From contig CBDUZZ010000027.1 in NCBI GenBank assembly GCA_965371855.1, positions 1 to 59,090 on the forward strand: a DNA stretch of 59,090 nt. The letters run 5' to 3'. The position numbers and the translations under genes were made by a program. Positions 46,001-53,378 of the stretch are shown one piece after another. The DNA comes from JAADEM01 sp965371855 (GTDB lineage Bacteria > Bacteroidota > Bacteroidia > Bacteroidales > Marinilabiliaceae). The notes under the pieces were generated by a model, which searched no databases, was not told the origin of the DNA, and was given only the letters and a program-made list of their open reading frames with translations. The number at the start of each line of letters is the position of its first letter. Position 1 is the first letter of the stretch.

Positions 46001-46162
46001 ATAACTATACCCACCTCCATTTTCAATCCGGTTATTATCTGGCTGTCAACCATTATTCTCTACATTACTCTCTATTTTGATCTGTTACGCAAAGTCATTA
46101 ATTACTTTGAAACATTTAAGAAAAGAAAACTGTACAGACGACTACAAAAAATGGCTACATAG
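43049..46162 (+). CDS. ABCG-type transporter with N-terminal regulatory domains
   Basis: A 1037-residue fusion. Residues about 1-150 look like a TerB-like helical domain (EALMQLFALLTDVRQEKEIG, LLLITLMLNFIQKEKVTSEE). A short beta region (about 150-250) resembles an FHA-like domain (LYLNGHKIEQNKAQQLSPGG). Then the ATPase: Walker A MGGSGTGKSTLLN, signature ISGGQRKRLNIALEL, Walker B ILFVDEPTSGL. Next ABC2 membrane spans (PLLAVILSLFTKY, VYIFMSVIVAIFIGLN, NSIVAIYITIPLIIIPQLLF) with a large extracellular insertion of over 200 residues and a last span near the C-terminus. Inner membrane; probably a lipid or export function. Single gene. Confidence 0.85.
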   Translation: MSELLLEALMQLFALLTDVRQEKEIGKARLKVEDFLKTVLNSDYVTAGLKRYDFYLDKYHKNTYSESKTKRQQQSNYNLDKLKQICNQLNKEMEAEEKLLLITLMLNFIQKEKVTSEEIQFVDTLASYLKLDQGDYKNQRTFILNDPKEIPDKSTILLISGEKRSPWPRIKYIYNRNQQVTVWVLHIKSTNTLIFRYSGVRNLYLNGHKIEQNKAQQLSPGGVIKTSRINPVYYSTVAEKFIARKGKGRIIFRAIDIEYKFNNNQVGIHKFSFTGRSGQLVGIMGGSGTGKSTLLNVFNGNLKLSNGKIFINGHNLSKDNDILKGVIGYVPQDDLLKEELTVFENLYFNARLCFSHLSKIEIIKVVDQALLDFNLIEARDLVVGTPTNKIISGGQRKRLNIALELIREPSILFVDEPTSGLASMDSEKVMTLLKRQTLKGKLIVINIHQPGSDLFKLMDKLLIIDKGGRIIYNGNPLDAIVYFKKTAKYVNPEERECSVCGNVKTEQPLRIIGARMVNPSGRLIRKRKVSPEEWYKLYISNFEKNFEWKHIPKLINRKEKLPPNLYNIPGRLEQFRLFTTRDALSKMKDKQYVLLNLLIAPLLAVILSLFTKYNHGTPEDPMAYVFGMNVNIPVYIFMSVIVAIFIGLNISAEEIIKDKKLLQRESFLNLSRFSYLNSKVLILFAISAFQTLSFVLIANSILGIQSTTFYYWLIIFSTAAFANMLGLNISSGLNSIVAIYITIPLIIIPQLLFSGTIVPFNKLHQNLSSEEYVPIVGDLMVSRWSYEALAVNQFENNRYEKLFFNIDKEKSIASYTSGVLIPELKKINYHCYELYENRDKDLLKERSLLLFNEIGKLKRNNSDCLLFRELPPLHNYTANLYKPIDSLFTKLKNTNQQKYKHFVTKKDSTMQALAVRLGSKKALTLFKQRYNNEALEKLVLNKNEFQQIEVTEKAIIPLRNPIFMPPTSKWGRSHFYSSEKYFAGITIPTSIFNPVIIWLSTIILYITLYFDLLRKVINYFETFKKRKLYRRLQKMAT

Positions 46163-46228
46163 ATTATTGCCTTATTAAAACTGCCGTTTAACCCTGATTA
46201 CATTTGATATATGCGAAATATACACTCA

Positions 46229-46317
46229 CCTTATAAATATATCAAACAATAAAATAGAAAACACCTTGGACAGAATGCTGAAAAAAGATACTTTTAGAAA
46301 AAACAATAACGTTTGGG
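46229..46317 (+). repeat. Direct repeat, copy 1
   Basis: CCTTATAAATATATCAAACA and on through GGACAGAATGCTG and AAAGATACTTTTAGAAAA, matching 49619-49707 apart from a few bases. It follows the ABC gene and begins the accessory cassettes that run to the second copy. Confidence 0.85.
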
Positions 46318-46399
46318 TTACGCATAAAGCAGAAATAAACGAATGTTTTTGTGGAGTGTCGTATATCTAAGTGTTACCAGCAAATTAAAAAACAAAGAT

Positions 46400-47515
46400 A
46401 TGATTGAAAAATTAAAAGATGACATCGAAGAAATTGATGATTATAATGAAAAAAACTTTGTCGATTTCTTGAATAAAAAACAAAGAGAGTTAATCACAAG
46501 TACAATTGATTATAATCTTGAAAGTCTCTCGCAATTAATCACAAAAAAAATCATTGATCTTGCTCCAAAATATCAAAGGAGATTTAGATGGGATGATGGA
46601 AGGAAATCTAAACTTATTGAATCTTTTCTGATGAATGTTCCAATACCTCCAATTTTTCTTAATGAAGATGATTATGGCAAATATTCAGTTATTGATGGAA
46701 AGCAAAGATTGTCTGCTGTAAATGATTATCTGACAGGAAAGCTAGTTCTTAATAATTTAGAAATTTTTAAGGATCTTAATGGTTTAAATTTCTTTGATTT
46801 ACCAAATGAATTTCAAAACTCTTTGAAAATTCGTGCAAATATTCGTGCAATAATTATTCTACGACAATCAGATAAAGATATCAAATATGAAGTATTTCAA
46901 AGATTAAATACTGGAGGTGTCAAATTAAATGCACAAGAAATACGTAACAGTGCATTTCCTGGCATATTGAATGACCAAATACTTGAACTTTCAGTAAGTA
47001 GAGGTTTTCATAAAATGTTAGGTATAAAATCTAAAACAAAATCTAAAATATTCCAAGAAATGAAAGATGCAGAACTTGTTTTGAGATTTTTTGCGTTAAA
47101 GGACTATTGGTCAAAGTATGCTGGTGGTTTGAAAAATACACTTGATTCTTTTCTTGATGACAATCAGTCTATGCCTGAAAAAGATGTGGATAAATTGGTA
47201 AATCAATTTAAGGAAAATCTTGAAAAAGTGACTATTGTCTTTGGTCTTGATGGTGCATTTCGGCGTTGGATGCCTCAAACTGGAAAATGGAAACAAAAAG
47301 TATCAGCACCTCTTTTTGATGCACAAATGTTTGCTTGTTTTGGTCATGATAAAAATAAACTAGAAAAATCAAAACAAGAAATACTTATCGATTATAAAAA
47401 TCTGTTTCTTGAAGATCAGGAATTTTTGCAATCAATTGAGTCATCGACAGCAATCCCAAGAAGGTTTATTTATAGAATAAATAAGATTAATGGAATAATT
47501 CTAAAACATATCTAA
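46400..47515 (+). CDS. DUF262 domain protein (GmrSD-N-like)
   Basis: A 371-residue protein. The ATG at 46400 (MIEKLKDDIEEIDDYNE) is used. DLAPKYQRRFRWDDGRKSKL and VPIPPIFLNEDDYGKYSVID lead into DGKQRLSAVNDYL, the DGQQR catalytic signature of the DUF262 ParB/Srx-like domain. FQRLNTGGVKLNAQEIRNS is a conserved continuation of the same domain. Such proteins occur in GmrSD restriction of modified DNA and other defence systems. It has no DUF1524 HNH domain of its own; instead the next gene, 1 nt on, is a HEPN protein. Likely a two-gene defence or toxin system. Confidence 0.85.
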   Translation: MIEKLKDDIEEIDDYNEKNFVDFLNKKQRELITSTIDYNLESLSQLITKKIIDLAPKYQRRFRWDDGRKSKLIESFLMNVPIPPIFLNEDDYGKYSVIDGKQRLSAVNDYLTGKLVLNNLEIFKDLNGLNFFDLPNEFQNSLKIRANIRAIIILRQSDKDIKYEVFQRLNTGGVKLNAQEIRNSAFPGILNDQILELSVSRGFHKMLGIKSKTKSKIFQEMKDAELVLRFFALKDYWSKYAGGLKNTLDSFLDDNQSMPEKDVDKLVNQFKENLEKVTIVFGLDGAFRRWMPQTGKWKQKVSAPLFDAQMFACFGHDKNKLEKSKQEILIDYKNLFLEDQEFLQSIESSTAIPRRFIYRINKINGIILKHI

Positions 47516-47516
47516 T

Positions 47517-48227
47517 ATGGGTGTGGCTTTTAATCAATTCAAAGAATCACTTGAACTCGCATCTTCTCTTAAAAGACTTGAAAGGGATAAATATCCACCA
47601 ATGCCAAAAGCAAATCAACAACCATTTGTAAAAGGACTTCGTGGTGGTGCAGCAGTATTAATGGTAGCAGCTTTTGAATATTTTATCAAAAAACTATTTG
47701 AGGAAAATATTTCAAAGCTTAATTCAATACCTCCACTTATTGATTTATCAAAGTTGCCTGATGAGATGCAAGTTAAGGCAGTTTACCATGGTCTTAAACG
47801 TGCAATGGATGGACCTCAATTTGTTTCAAGACCTCCTAAAGTTCAGAGAATAAATGACATAATAGGTGCTAGCAAATTAATAATAAACGATCATATAGAT
47901 CCAGGAACGTTCTCAGAAACAGGAAGTAATCCAAATAGTAGCAAGGTAAAGGAAAAATTTAAAGAAGTTGGAATTCCTGACATTTTTAGACTCATAAAAA
48001 CAGATTTTGAAACTAAATGGGGGCAAGTAGTCATAAATGACTTTATTCATGCAAAGTTAGATGAAATTGTTAGAACAAGACACGTAGTTGCTCATACAAC
48101 TGACACGTTAAATATATCAAGAAAATCACAAAATGAATCGCTAAAGTTTTTAAAGATTTTAGCAGAATTATTAGAGAAGAAATTGGAAAGACAAATAAAA
48201 CAACTCTTAGTATCAGCTAAGAAATAA
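47517..48227 (+). CDS. HEPN domain protein, partner of DUF262
   Basis: A 236-residue helical protein. Near the C-terminus VRTRHVVAHTTDTLNI carries RxxxxH, the catalytic motif of HEPN RNases of the MAE_28990/MAE_18760 type. GAAVLMVAAFEYFIKKLFEE is the conserved first HEPN helix. It starts 1 nt after the DUF262 stop, so the two are coupled. A known association of DUF262 with HEPN proteins suggests a self-limiting RNase of a defence system (knowledge), triggering mechanism unknown. An attC-like foldback follows. Confidence 0.75.
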   Translation: MGVAFNQFKESLELASSLKRLERDKYPPMPKANQQPFVKGLRGGAAVLMVAAFEYFIKKLFEENISKLNSIPPLIDLSKLPDEMQVKAVYHGLKRAMDGPQFVSRPPKVQRINDIIGASKLIINDHIDPGTFSETGSNPNSSKVKEKFKEVGIPDIFRLIKTDFETKWGQVVINDFIHAKLDEIVRTRHVVAHTTDTLNISRKSQNESLKFLKILAELLEKKLERQIKQLLVSAKK

Positions 48228-48231
48228 TCAG

Positions 48232-48366
48232 CTGGTAACACACGCTCATAAATAATTGCCGGGTCAGTAGGTAATTCAAAGGTTGTAGCTCGCATCAAGT
48301 TCAATGTAAATTGATAGAGAAGTACTCGGTAATCGGCAACTATTCATAGCGCAATCCGTTATGCCG
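48232..48366. repeat. attC-like fold-back site 1
   Basis: The left arm GGTAACACACGCTCATAAAT continues AATTGCCG and pairs imperfectly with the right arm CGGCAACTATTCATAGCGCA...CCGTTATGCCGC. The ends (GGTAAC at left, CGTTATGCC at right) recall integron attC ends (RYYYAAC/GTTRRRY). It separates the DUF262/HEPN cassette from the MazEF-like one. No integrase is in this window. Confidence 0.5.
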
Positions 48367-48404
48367 CATGCCGTGACTGTCCTAAAAATAAGATAAAGAA
48401 ATAC

Positions 48405-48435
48405 TTGATTGATATACTAAAAAGATATATCTTTG
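48405..48435 (+). promoter_or_regulatory. Promoter of the MazEF-like pair
   Basis: TTG at 48405-48407, 20 nt, then TATCTTTG (48428-48435), 16 nt before the antitoxin ATG. Good Bacteroidota match. Confidence 0.65.
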
Positions 48436-48451
48436 TGATATAAATAATACC

Positions 48452-48682
48452 ATGAAATCAATATCATTAAAAATAGACGATTCAATCTTTGGAGAAACTG
48501 AAAAGATTCTTTCAAGGATTAAGAAACCAAGAAACAGATATATTAATGAGGCGATAGAATATTATAATCGATTTCAACGACGATTGATTCTTGAGAAAAG
48601 ACTAAAAAGAGAATCTAATTTAGTAAAAAAGGATTCAATGTTAGTACTTAAGGATTTTGAAGATATTGATTATGTCAATTAA
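48452..48682 (+). CDS. Antitoxin, ribbon-helix-helix type
   Basis: A 76-residue protein. MKSISLKIDDSIFGETEKIL followed by NRYINEAIEYYNRFQRRLIL is a short ribbon-helix-helix DNA-binding motif, with a basic/acidic tail that would wrap the toxin. It overlaps the MazF-like gene by 11 nt, typical of a toxin-antitoxin operon. The pair likely binds its own promoter. Confidence 0.75.
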   Translation: MKSISLKIDDSIFGETEKILSRIKKPRNRYINEAIEYYNRFQRRLILEKRLKRESNLVKKDSMLVLKDFEDIDYVN

Positions 48683-49019
48683 ACAATATGAAATTTGGAT
48701 TGCAGATTTGAATCCACAGATTGGAACTGAATCTGGAAAAACACGGCCTGTTCTAACTGTTCAAACCAATTTATTGAACAAGATACCTCATCCATCTACA
48801 ATAATTTGCCCAATTACGACAAATGTAAAAAGGGACTCTGAAATTTTAAGAGTACATATAAAAAAAGGAATAACAAATCTGAATCAAAACTGTGACATCA
48901 TGATAGATCAGATAAGAGCAATTGATAATAAAAGATTGATAAAAAAAATAGGTGATTTGCCAAAAGATTTAATTAGTAAGATTAAAGAGAATTTATTAAT
49001 AACACTGGATTTAGAGTAA
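48672..49019 (+). CDS. MazF/PemK-type toxin
   Basis: A 115-residue protein. The ATG at 48672 (MSIKQYEIWIADLNP) overlaps the antitoxin. IWIADLNPQIGTESGKTRPV is the classic MazF start, with the Arg of GKTRP, then TIICPITTNV and IMIDQIRAIDNKRLIKKIG. Sequence-specific mRNA interferase, with target unknown. Followed by a second attC-like region. Confidence 0.88.
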   Translation: MSIKQYEIWIADLNPQIGTESGKTRPVLTVQTNLLNKIPHPSTIICPITTNVKRDSEILRVHIKKGITNLNQNCDIMIDQIRAIDNKRLIKKIGDLPKDLISKIKENLLITLDLE

Positions 49020-49111
49020 TGCACGACAGCGGCACACACAAAAAAATAAAATCAATTCCCCTAAACGCAAAGCCAACGCTTCTGGCACAAGTTTTATTTC
49101 AGACGTTGTAA
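49020..49111. repeat. Possible attC-like fold-back site 2
   Basis: TGCACGACAGCGGCACAC at the left, GCCAACGCTTCTGGCACAAG inside and CAGACGTTGTAAGG at the right. The ends are only weakly complementary, but the layout (ACGAC...CGTTGT) follows the pattern of site 1. It follows the toxin gene directly. Confidence 0.35.
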
Positions 49112-49215
49112 GGTATATAAAAAATCATGGATAATATAAATTCAACATCAGAAGCACTTTCATAATATGCCAATAATACTACATGGTTTTCAGGTTCTAC
49201 TCTACTGTTCAAAAA

Positions 49216-49248
49216 AAACCAGTCAGGTTTTAAAAACCTGACTGGTTT
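49216..49248 (-). terminator. Terminator of the truncated mutB copy
   Basis: AAACCAGTCAGGTTT / AAACCTGACTGGTTT, a 15-bp stem with a 3-nt loop and a T-run on the minus strand; identical to 53422-53454. Confidence 0.85.
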
Positions 49249-49275
49249 AGTCATATCTATATGAGATTTTATTTA

Positions 49276-49575
49276 CTATTCGAAACTTTGCAACAACAGT
49301 GCTAATATTTCAATTGCTGCTTTTGACACAGAAGTTCCCGGACCAAAAATAGCAACAGCACCGGCATCGTACAGATACTGATAGTCCTGTGCAGGAATTA
49401 CACCGCCACATATCACCATGATATCATCACGTCCCAGCTTCTTAAGCTCTTCGATAACCTGTGGAACAAGAGTTTTATGCCCTGCTGCAAGTGATGATAC
49501 ACCCAGTATATGAACATCATTTTCAACGGCCTGTTTTACAGCTTTGACAGGTGTTTGTTGGTATGAAATGGCCAT
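49276..49575 (-). pseudogene. 3' fragment of methylmalonyl-CoA mutase large subunit
   Basis: A 99-residue open frame covering only the end of the B12-binding domain of MutB. The last about 72 residues (HKTLVPQVIEELKKLGRDDI through LALLLQSFE) are identical to mutB at 53482; the DNA is identical from the stop back to 49494. Before that the two diverge, with mostly synonymous changes and then MAISYQQTPVKAVKQAVEND. The DGHDRG cobalamin motif and the catalytic barrel are missing. It is a displaced copy flanked by a repeat and the same terminator. Confidence 0.9.
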
Positions 49576-49618
49576 GAGGCTGATGTTATTTTATAGATAC
49601 CACAAGTAAAACAGAAAG

Positions 49619-49707
49619 CCTTATAAATATATCAAACAATAAAACAGAAAACCCCTTGGGCAGAATGCTAAAAAAAGATACTTTTAGAAAAAAACAATAA
49701 CGTTGGG
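49619..49707 (+). repeat. Direct repeat, copy 2
   Basis: Matches 46229-46317 with a few changes. The two copies enclose the DUF262/HEPN and MazEF-like cassettes and the truncated mutB, so they may mark a 3.4-kb insertion or the result of recombination. Confidence 0.85.
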
Positions 49708-49763
49708 TGCAAGCAATCCAAATAATAAAATCACGCATAAGCATAACTTTTAGTGATTTATTT

Positions 49764-49783
49764 CACCAAAAGGTGTATCTTTG
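49764..49783 (+). promoter_or_regulatory. Promoter and dyad of the DUF4143 ATPase gene
   Basis: TATCTTTG (49776-49783) is a -7 element 12 nt before the ATG at 49796. Directly upstream CACC-AAAA-GGTG (49764-49775) forms a perfect short dyad that could be an operator. Confidence 0.55.
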
Positions 49784-49795
49784 GATAAAAAAGCA

Positions 49796-50917
49796 ATGTA
49801 TACAAGATATTTAAGTGACATAATCAAAAAACGAATTGGTTCAGGAAAAGCAATAGTGGTCATTGGACCAAGACAGGTAGGTAAAACGACCTTAATTGAA
49901 TCAATCCTGGAAACAAAGAATTATTTACTACTTGATGGGGATGACCCAAAAACAAGAACTCTGTTAACAGAGCCTAATACCGAGGAGATTCGAACAATCC
50001 TAGGAAAATACAAACTTGTTTTTATCGATGAAGCACAGAGAATTGAAGGAATTGGACTAACAATGAAAATCATTACGGATAAGTTTAAGGATGTTCAATT
50101 ATTTACAAGTGGTTCTTCATCTTTTGATTTATCTAATAAAATAAATGAACCTTTGACCGGAAGAAAATGGGAGTATCAGTTGTTTCCAATCTCATGGGAG
50201 GAATATGAGAACCATCATGGTTATTTATACGTAGAACAACAACTGACAAACAGACTGCTATATGGATTTTATCCTGATGTTTTAAATAATAGCGGAGATG
50301 AAATAAATGTGCTAAAAAACTTAGTGAATAGTTATTTATACAGAGATATTCTTTCGTATTCCGATATAAGGAAACCTGAAGTGCTTGACAAATTAGTGCA
50401 AGCTCTTGCTCTTCAAGTCGGTAGTGAAGTGAACTATTCGGAATTAGCTCAAATCGTAAACGTAGATAAGAATACTATCAGTAAATACATTGATATTTTA
50501 CAAAAAGGATACGTTATTTTTAAACTAAGTAGCTTTAGTCGGAATGTTCGAAATGAAATAAAGACCAATAAGAAAATTTATTTCTATGACAATGGTATTC
50601 GGAATATGGTTATCGGAAACTTTAACCCAATTGATTTAAGAACAGACAAAGGAGCATTATGGGAAAATTTTTTGATTTCTGAGAGAGTTAAGCAAATTGA
50701 ATATAAACAAAGTCTTGCACGCATATATTTTTGGCGGACTAAACAGCAACAAGAGGTTGATTTTGTTGAAGAAAAGAGTGGTAAAATATTTGGATACGAA
50801 TTCAAATGGAATAAGAAGAGAAATTCAAAATTACCAAAAACATTTACTGAAACCTATAATGCAGAGAGTTCAGTGATTGATAGAGATAATTTTAGGGAAT
50901 TTGTTTTAATCAACTAA
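49796..50917 (+). CDS. AAA_14 / DUF4143 ATPase
   Basis: A 373-residue protein. An in-frame TTG at 49781 overlaps the promoter -7 box, so the ATG at 49796 is used. Walker A GPRQVGKTT; Walker B KLVFIDEAQRIEG; LFTSGSSSFDLSNKI as sensor 1. The C-terminal DUF4143 part has LYRDILSYSDIRKPEVLDKL, a winged-helix stretch (NYSELAQIVNVDKNTISKYI) and the PD-(D/E)xK-like YFWRTKQQQEVDFVEEKSGK followed by GYEFKWNKKRNSK. This group is common in prokaryotes and often mobile; function unproven. Confidence 0.9.
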   Translation: MYTRYLSDIIKKRIGSGKAIVVIGPRQVGKTTLIESILETKNYLLLDGDDPKTRTLLTEPNTEEIRTILGKYKLVFIDEAQRIEGIGLTMKIITDKFKDVQLFTSGSSSFDLSNKINEPLTGRKWEYQLFPISWEEYENHHGYLYVEQQLTNRLLYGFYPDVLNNSGDEINVLKNLVNSYLYRDILSYSDIRKPEVLDKLVQALALQVGSEVNYSELAQIVNVDKNTISKYIDILQKGYVIFKLSSFSRNVRNEIKTNKKIYFYDNGIRNMVIGNFNPIDLRTDKGALWENFLISERVKQIEYKQSLARIYFWRTKQQQEVDFVEEKSGKIFGYEFKWNKKRNSKLPKTFTETYNAESSVIDRDNFREFVLIN

Positions 50918-50925
50918 TGCCAGCA

Positions 50926-51241
50926 CCCAGTCGAGTAGGTAAAGGGGAATCTCACCCCTAAACCTCTCATCCCGAAGTTTCGGGATACGTGACAGTCTCC
51001 CGTCATACGGCTCTTCCTGTCCAAGTCGCTGCTGAAGAAAACCATAATACCAATGCAAAAACAAATAAGGATAGTGCTTAGCAATATTGCTTAGCCACCT
51101 AAAAGCATGGGTTTTTATTTTCTTCCTAAACTTTCGATATTTGTTCCTTACCCAGAACATCAAACGGTAATTGAGAACCTTGAAATATGAAATACATAGA
51201 AGGACAAAACAGAAATCAACTCACAATTTCCCCCATTTCAT
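50926..51241 (-). mobile_element. 3' remnant of a group II intron
   Basis: On the minus strand, a fragment of the maturase end: LNYRLMFWVRNKYRKFRKKI, then RWLSNIAKHYPYLFLHWYYG, typical of group II intron reverse-transcriptase C-termini. The frame continues through GAACCGTATGACGGGAGACT, GTCACGT and TACCTACTCGAC, the characteristic 3' RNA (domain V/VI) of such introns. Where domain V should read about ACGGTTCTGT, a palindrome ATCCCGAAACTTCGGGAT is found instead. The 5' part of the intron is gone. Confidence 0.75.
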
Positions 51242-51297
51242 TAGATGGTTCAATTGAGATAATATATAACGAATAAACGGTTTACAACAATTAAGTT

Positions 51298-51447
51298 TTG
51301 ATGGTCGGCACATCTTGTCCCGCCATTCGGGCATCCAATCTAAACTTAGTATTGACGAAACCGGCCACAATCGCACTTACTTATGCTATGGGTAATGAAT
51401 GGTTATTGATAAAGATGTAAAAAGAGGTATCTATTGTAATATTTGAA
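51298..51447. repeat. Direct repeat R, copy 1
   Basis: Contains AACTTAGTATTGACGAAACC, GGCCACAAT and CACTTACTTATG and ends AAAAAGAGGTATCTATTGTA/ATATTTGAA. A second copy (53252-53378) lies on the far side of the 183-residue protein and the esterase remnant. Both copies are probably non-coding. The 200 bp after this copy, to 51709, hold a short GTTAGCGTTCAGCC stretch (51669-51682) like the end of an attC site. Confidence 0.8.
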
Positions 51448-51709
51448 CCCAAACTATCAAATATTACAAGCACGGGAGACTTAATTAAATTATAAATTTG
51501 CAATAAGTAGGGGAAATTATATATCTTTATTCCTTAGCTAATCGCTATACTTATTATGAACCAAACAAAACAAAAACAGAGAGCCGTTAAACTATAGCCA
51601 CTTAGTATGCCTTATTATGAAGCACAAAGAAGAAATAAATGGAATAGGGTTGCGTTTAGCAAGTAGTTAGCGTTCAGCCAAATAAGGCAACACAAAAGAA
51701 TTCTGAGAT

Positions 51710-52261
51710 ATGGATAAAAAAAAGAAATTAGAAAAATTAACAGAAGAAAAAGAATATTATATGGTGGAATTTCTTGAAAAACAAAAACAAAATAAAAGAA
51801 GTTTTGCAGAAAGAATATTCTTAGATTTTATATCCTGTTTTGACAAATCAGAATATTCATTTAATCAACACGAAAGAAAAGTAGAAATATCTGATATAAA
51901 CAATCAATTTTTAATGGAATTATTGACTGATATTAATTTAAATCCAAAGGAACCTTTGATTTTTCAATATAGAAAATTAAAAAAAGAGACTAAAAAGTAT
52001 TTATATTTCTTCATTAGACCATATAATAATTCACCACTTCCAAACCCTGATTTTAATAGGCTTACAGAAAACCCATATAAAGGAATGGATTTATTGGATA
52101 TTGAAATAGTAGAAAAACAAAAGGATATTGATTTTTTCAAAAAGTATATTCAGGATGATTTTAGATTTGAAGATTATATTTATACTTGTCAAAATAAACA
52201 ATCTGATAAATCATTAGGTGAATTTGATACTATGAAAGAATTAATTGGAGAAATAAAATGA
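51710..52261 (+). CDS. Protein of unknown function, cassette gene
   Basis: A 183-residue soluble, highly charged protein. The start is a coiled region (KKKKLEKLTEEKEYYMVEFL). The middle (IFLDFISCFDKSEYSFNQHE, YLYFFIRPYNNSPLPNPDF) and end (DFFKKYIQDDFRFEDYIYTC) show no motif I recognise. It is A/T-rich, sits between an attC-like right end (51669) and a full attC-like site (52275), as a cassette would, and is alone on its strand here. Confidence 0.65.
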   Translation: MDKKKKLEKLTEEKEYYMVEFLEKQKQNKRSFAERIFLDFISCFDKSEYSFNQHERKVEISDINNQFLMELLTDINLNPKEPLIFQYRKLKKETKKYLYFFIRPYNNSPLPNPDFNRLTENPYKGMDLLDIEIVEKQKDIDFFKKYIQDDFRFEDYIYTCQNKQSDKSLGEFDTMKELIGEIK

Positions 52262-52274
52262 GAAAAGCCGAAAC

Positions 52275-52451
52275 GCTAACAAAATGTATAGTTCATAGCG
52301 GGTTGGCAGTAAAATCAAGCGGTGTAGTTTTTATTGAACACCGCCAAATCTGCCGATTTGACTATTTAAAAGGTGGCAAATTTGGCTCATTGCGTAATTT
52401 GAACATTATCGCTTTGAAGTCCGCTACGAAACCATACATCAGTCGTTAGGC
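52275..52451. repeat. attC-like fold-back site 3
   Basis: CGCTAACAAAATGTATAGTT then CATAGCGG at the left pairs with CCGCTACGAAACCATACATC then AGTCGTTAGGC at the right; the middle has smaller complementary pieces. CTAAC and GTTAGGC are the attC core ends. It follows the 183-residue gene directly and precedes the esterase remnant. Confidence 0.55.
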
Positions 52452-52516
52452 TTTATTAAAACAGATGAATACGGTTCTAATTGTATTAAAATAAATGAAC
52501 ACAAACAATTTAAACG

Positions 52517-53230
52517 ATGAAAGCAAAGACAGCATTATTACTTAGTATTATGGGGCTTATAATAATGTCTTGTAACTTAAAATAAGAAAAAAAACACTTG
52601 TTCATACTTTCGGGGCAATCAAATATGGTTGGCTTTATACCCGAAGAGTCTTTTACACCTGCTTTAGAAGGTACTTTTGGTAAAGGAAATGTGATTGTTG
52701 TGAAAGATGCTACCGGAACTATGCCTATTAACCGTTGGTATAAAGACTGGAAACCATTAGAAGGAGATAAACCTAAAGCTCAGCCAGACTTGTATGATTC
52801 CCTGATAAATAAAGTATATAAAGCAATAGAAAAGAAAAAAATTGCTACCGTAACATTTGTTTGGATGCAAGGGGAACGGGATTCAAGACTAAAATTTGGA
52901 GAGGTATACGAACAAAGTTTGATAGGGCTTTACAAGCAACTTAGTAATGACCTAGAACGAAAGGATATGAACTTCGTTATAGGAAGAATAAGCGATTTTG
53001 GTATGTCATGTGAGACGCACCCTCATTGGGTTATGATTCGAGACATCCAAGTTAAAGTAGGTGAATCTAATCCTCGTTTTGGATGGATAGACACAGACGA
53101 TCTTAATAGCGGTTACAATAGAGAAGGAAAAGAAATAATGGATGACATACATATGTCTGCTGAAGGATACATCACTATGGGTAAGCGTTTTGCTAAAAAA
53201 TCTATTCAGTTAATCGAAAATAATAAATAA
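52517..53230 (+). pseudogene. Sialate O-acetylesterase-type lipoprotein, interrupted
   Basis: The frame opens with a lipoprotein signal (MKAKTALLLSIMGLIIMSCN) from 52517; three codons after the lipobox Cys there is TAA (52583-52585). The same frame continues without other stops: FILSGQSNMVGF (GQSNM, catalytic Ser), VTFVWMQGERDS, and DDIHMSAEGYITMG with the Asp/His. This is the SASA (PF03629) SGNH fold. The catalytic part could be made only by reinitiation at TTG 52598 and would lack its export signal. Probably a recent pseudogene. Confidence 0.75.
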
Positions 53231-53251
53231 CAAAGCATAACAATAAAGCGT

Positions 53252-53378
53252 TCTGATGGTGTCGGTACGACCCAATCTGAACTTAGTATTGACGAAACCG
53301 GCCACAATTGCACTTACTTATGAGAAATGAATGATTTTTGATAAGATATAAAAAGAGGTATTTATTGTAATATTTGAA
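53252..53378. repeat. Direct repeat R, copy 2
   Basis: Matches 51298-51447 with a 20-nt shorter first part. It directly abuts the left end of the duplicated mutB 3' flank (53378). Confidence 0.8.

Noticed and set aside
52258..52449. 63-codon frame after the unknown cassette gene
   Set aside because: It coincides with the attC-like fold-back and looks like chance.
48232..52451. CRISPR array in the accessory island
   Set aside because: Repeats here are few, long and unevenly spaced, with no regular spacers and no cas genes.
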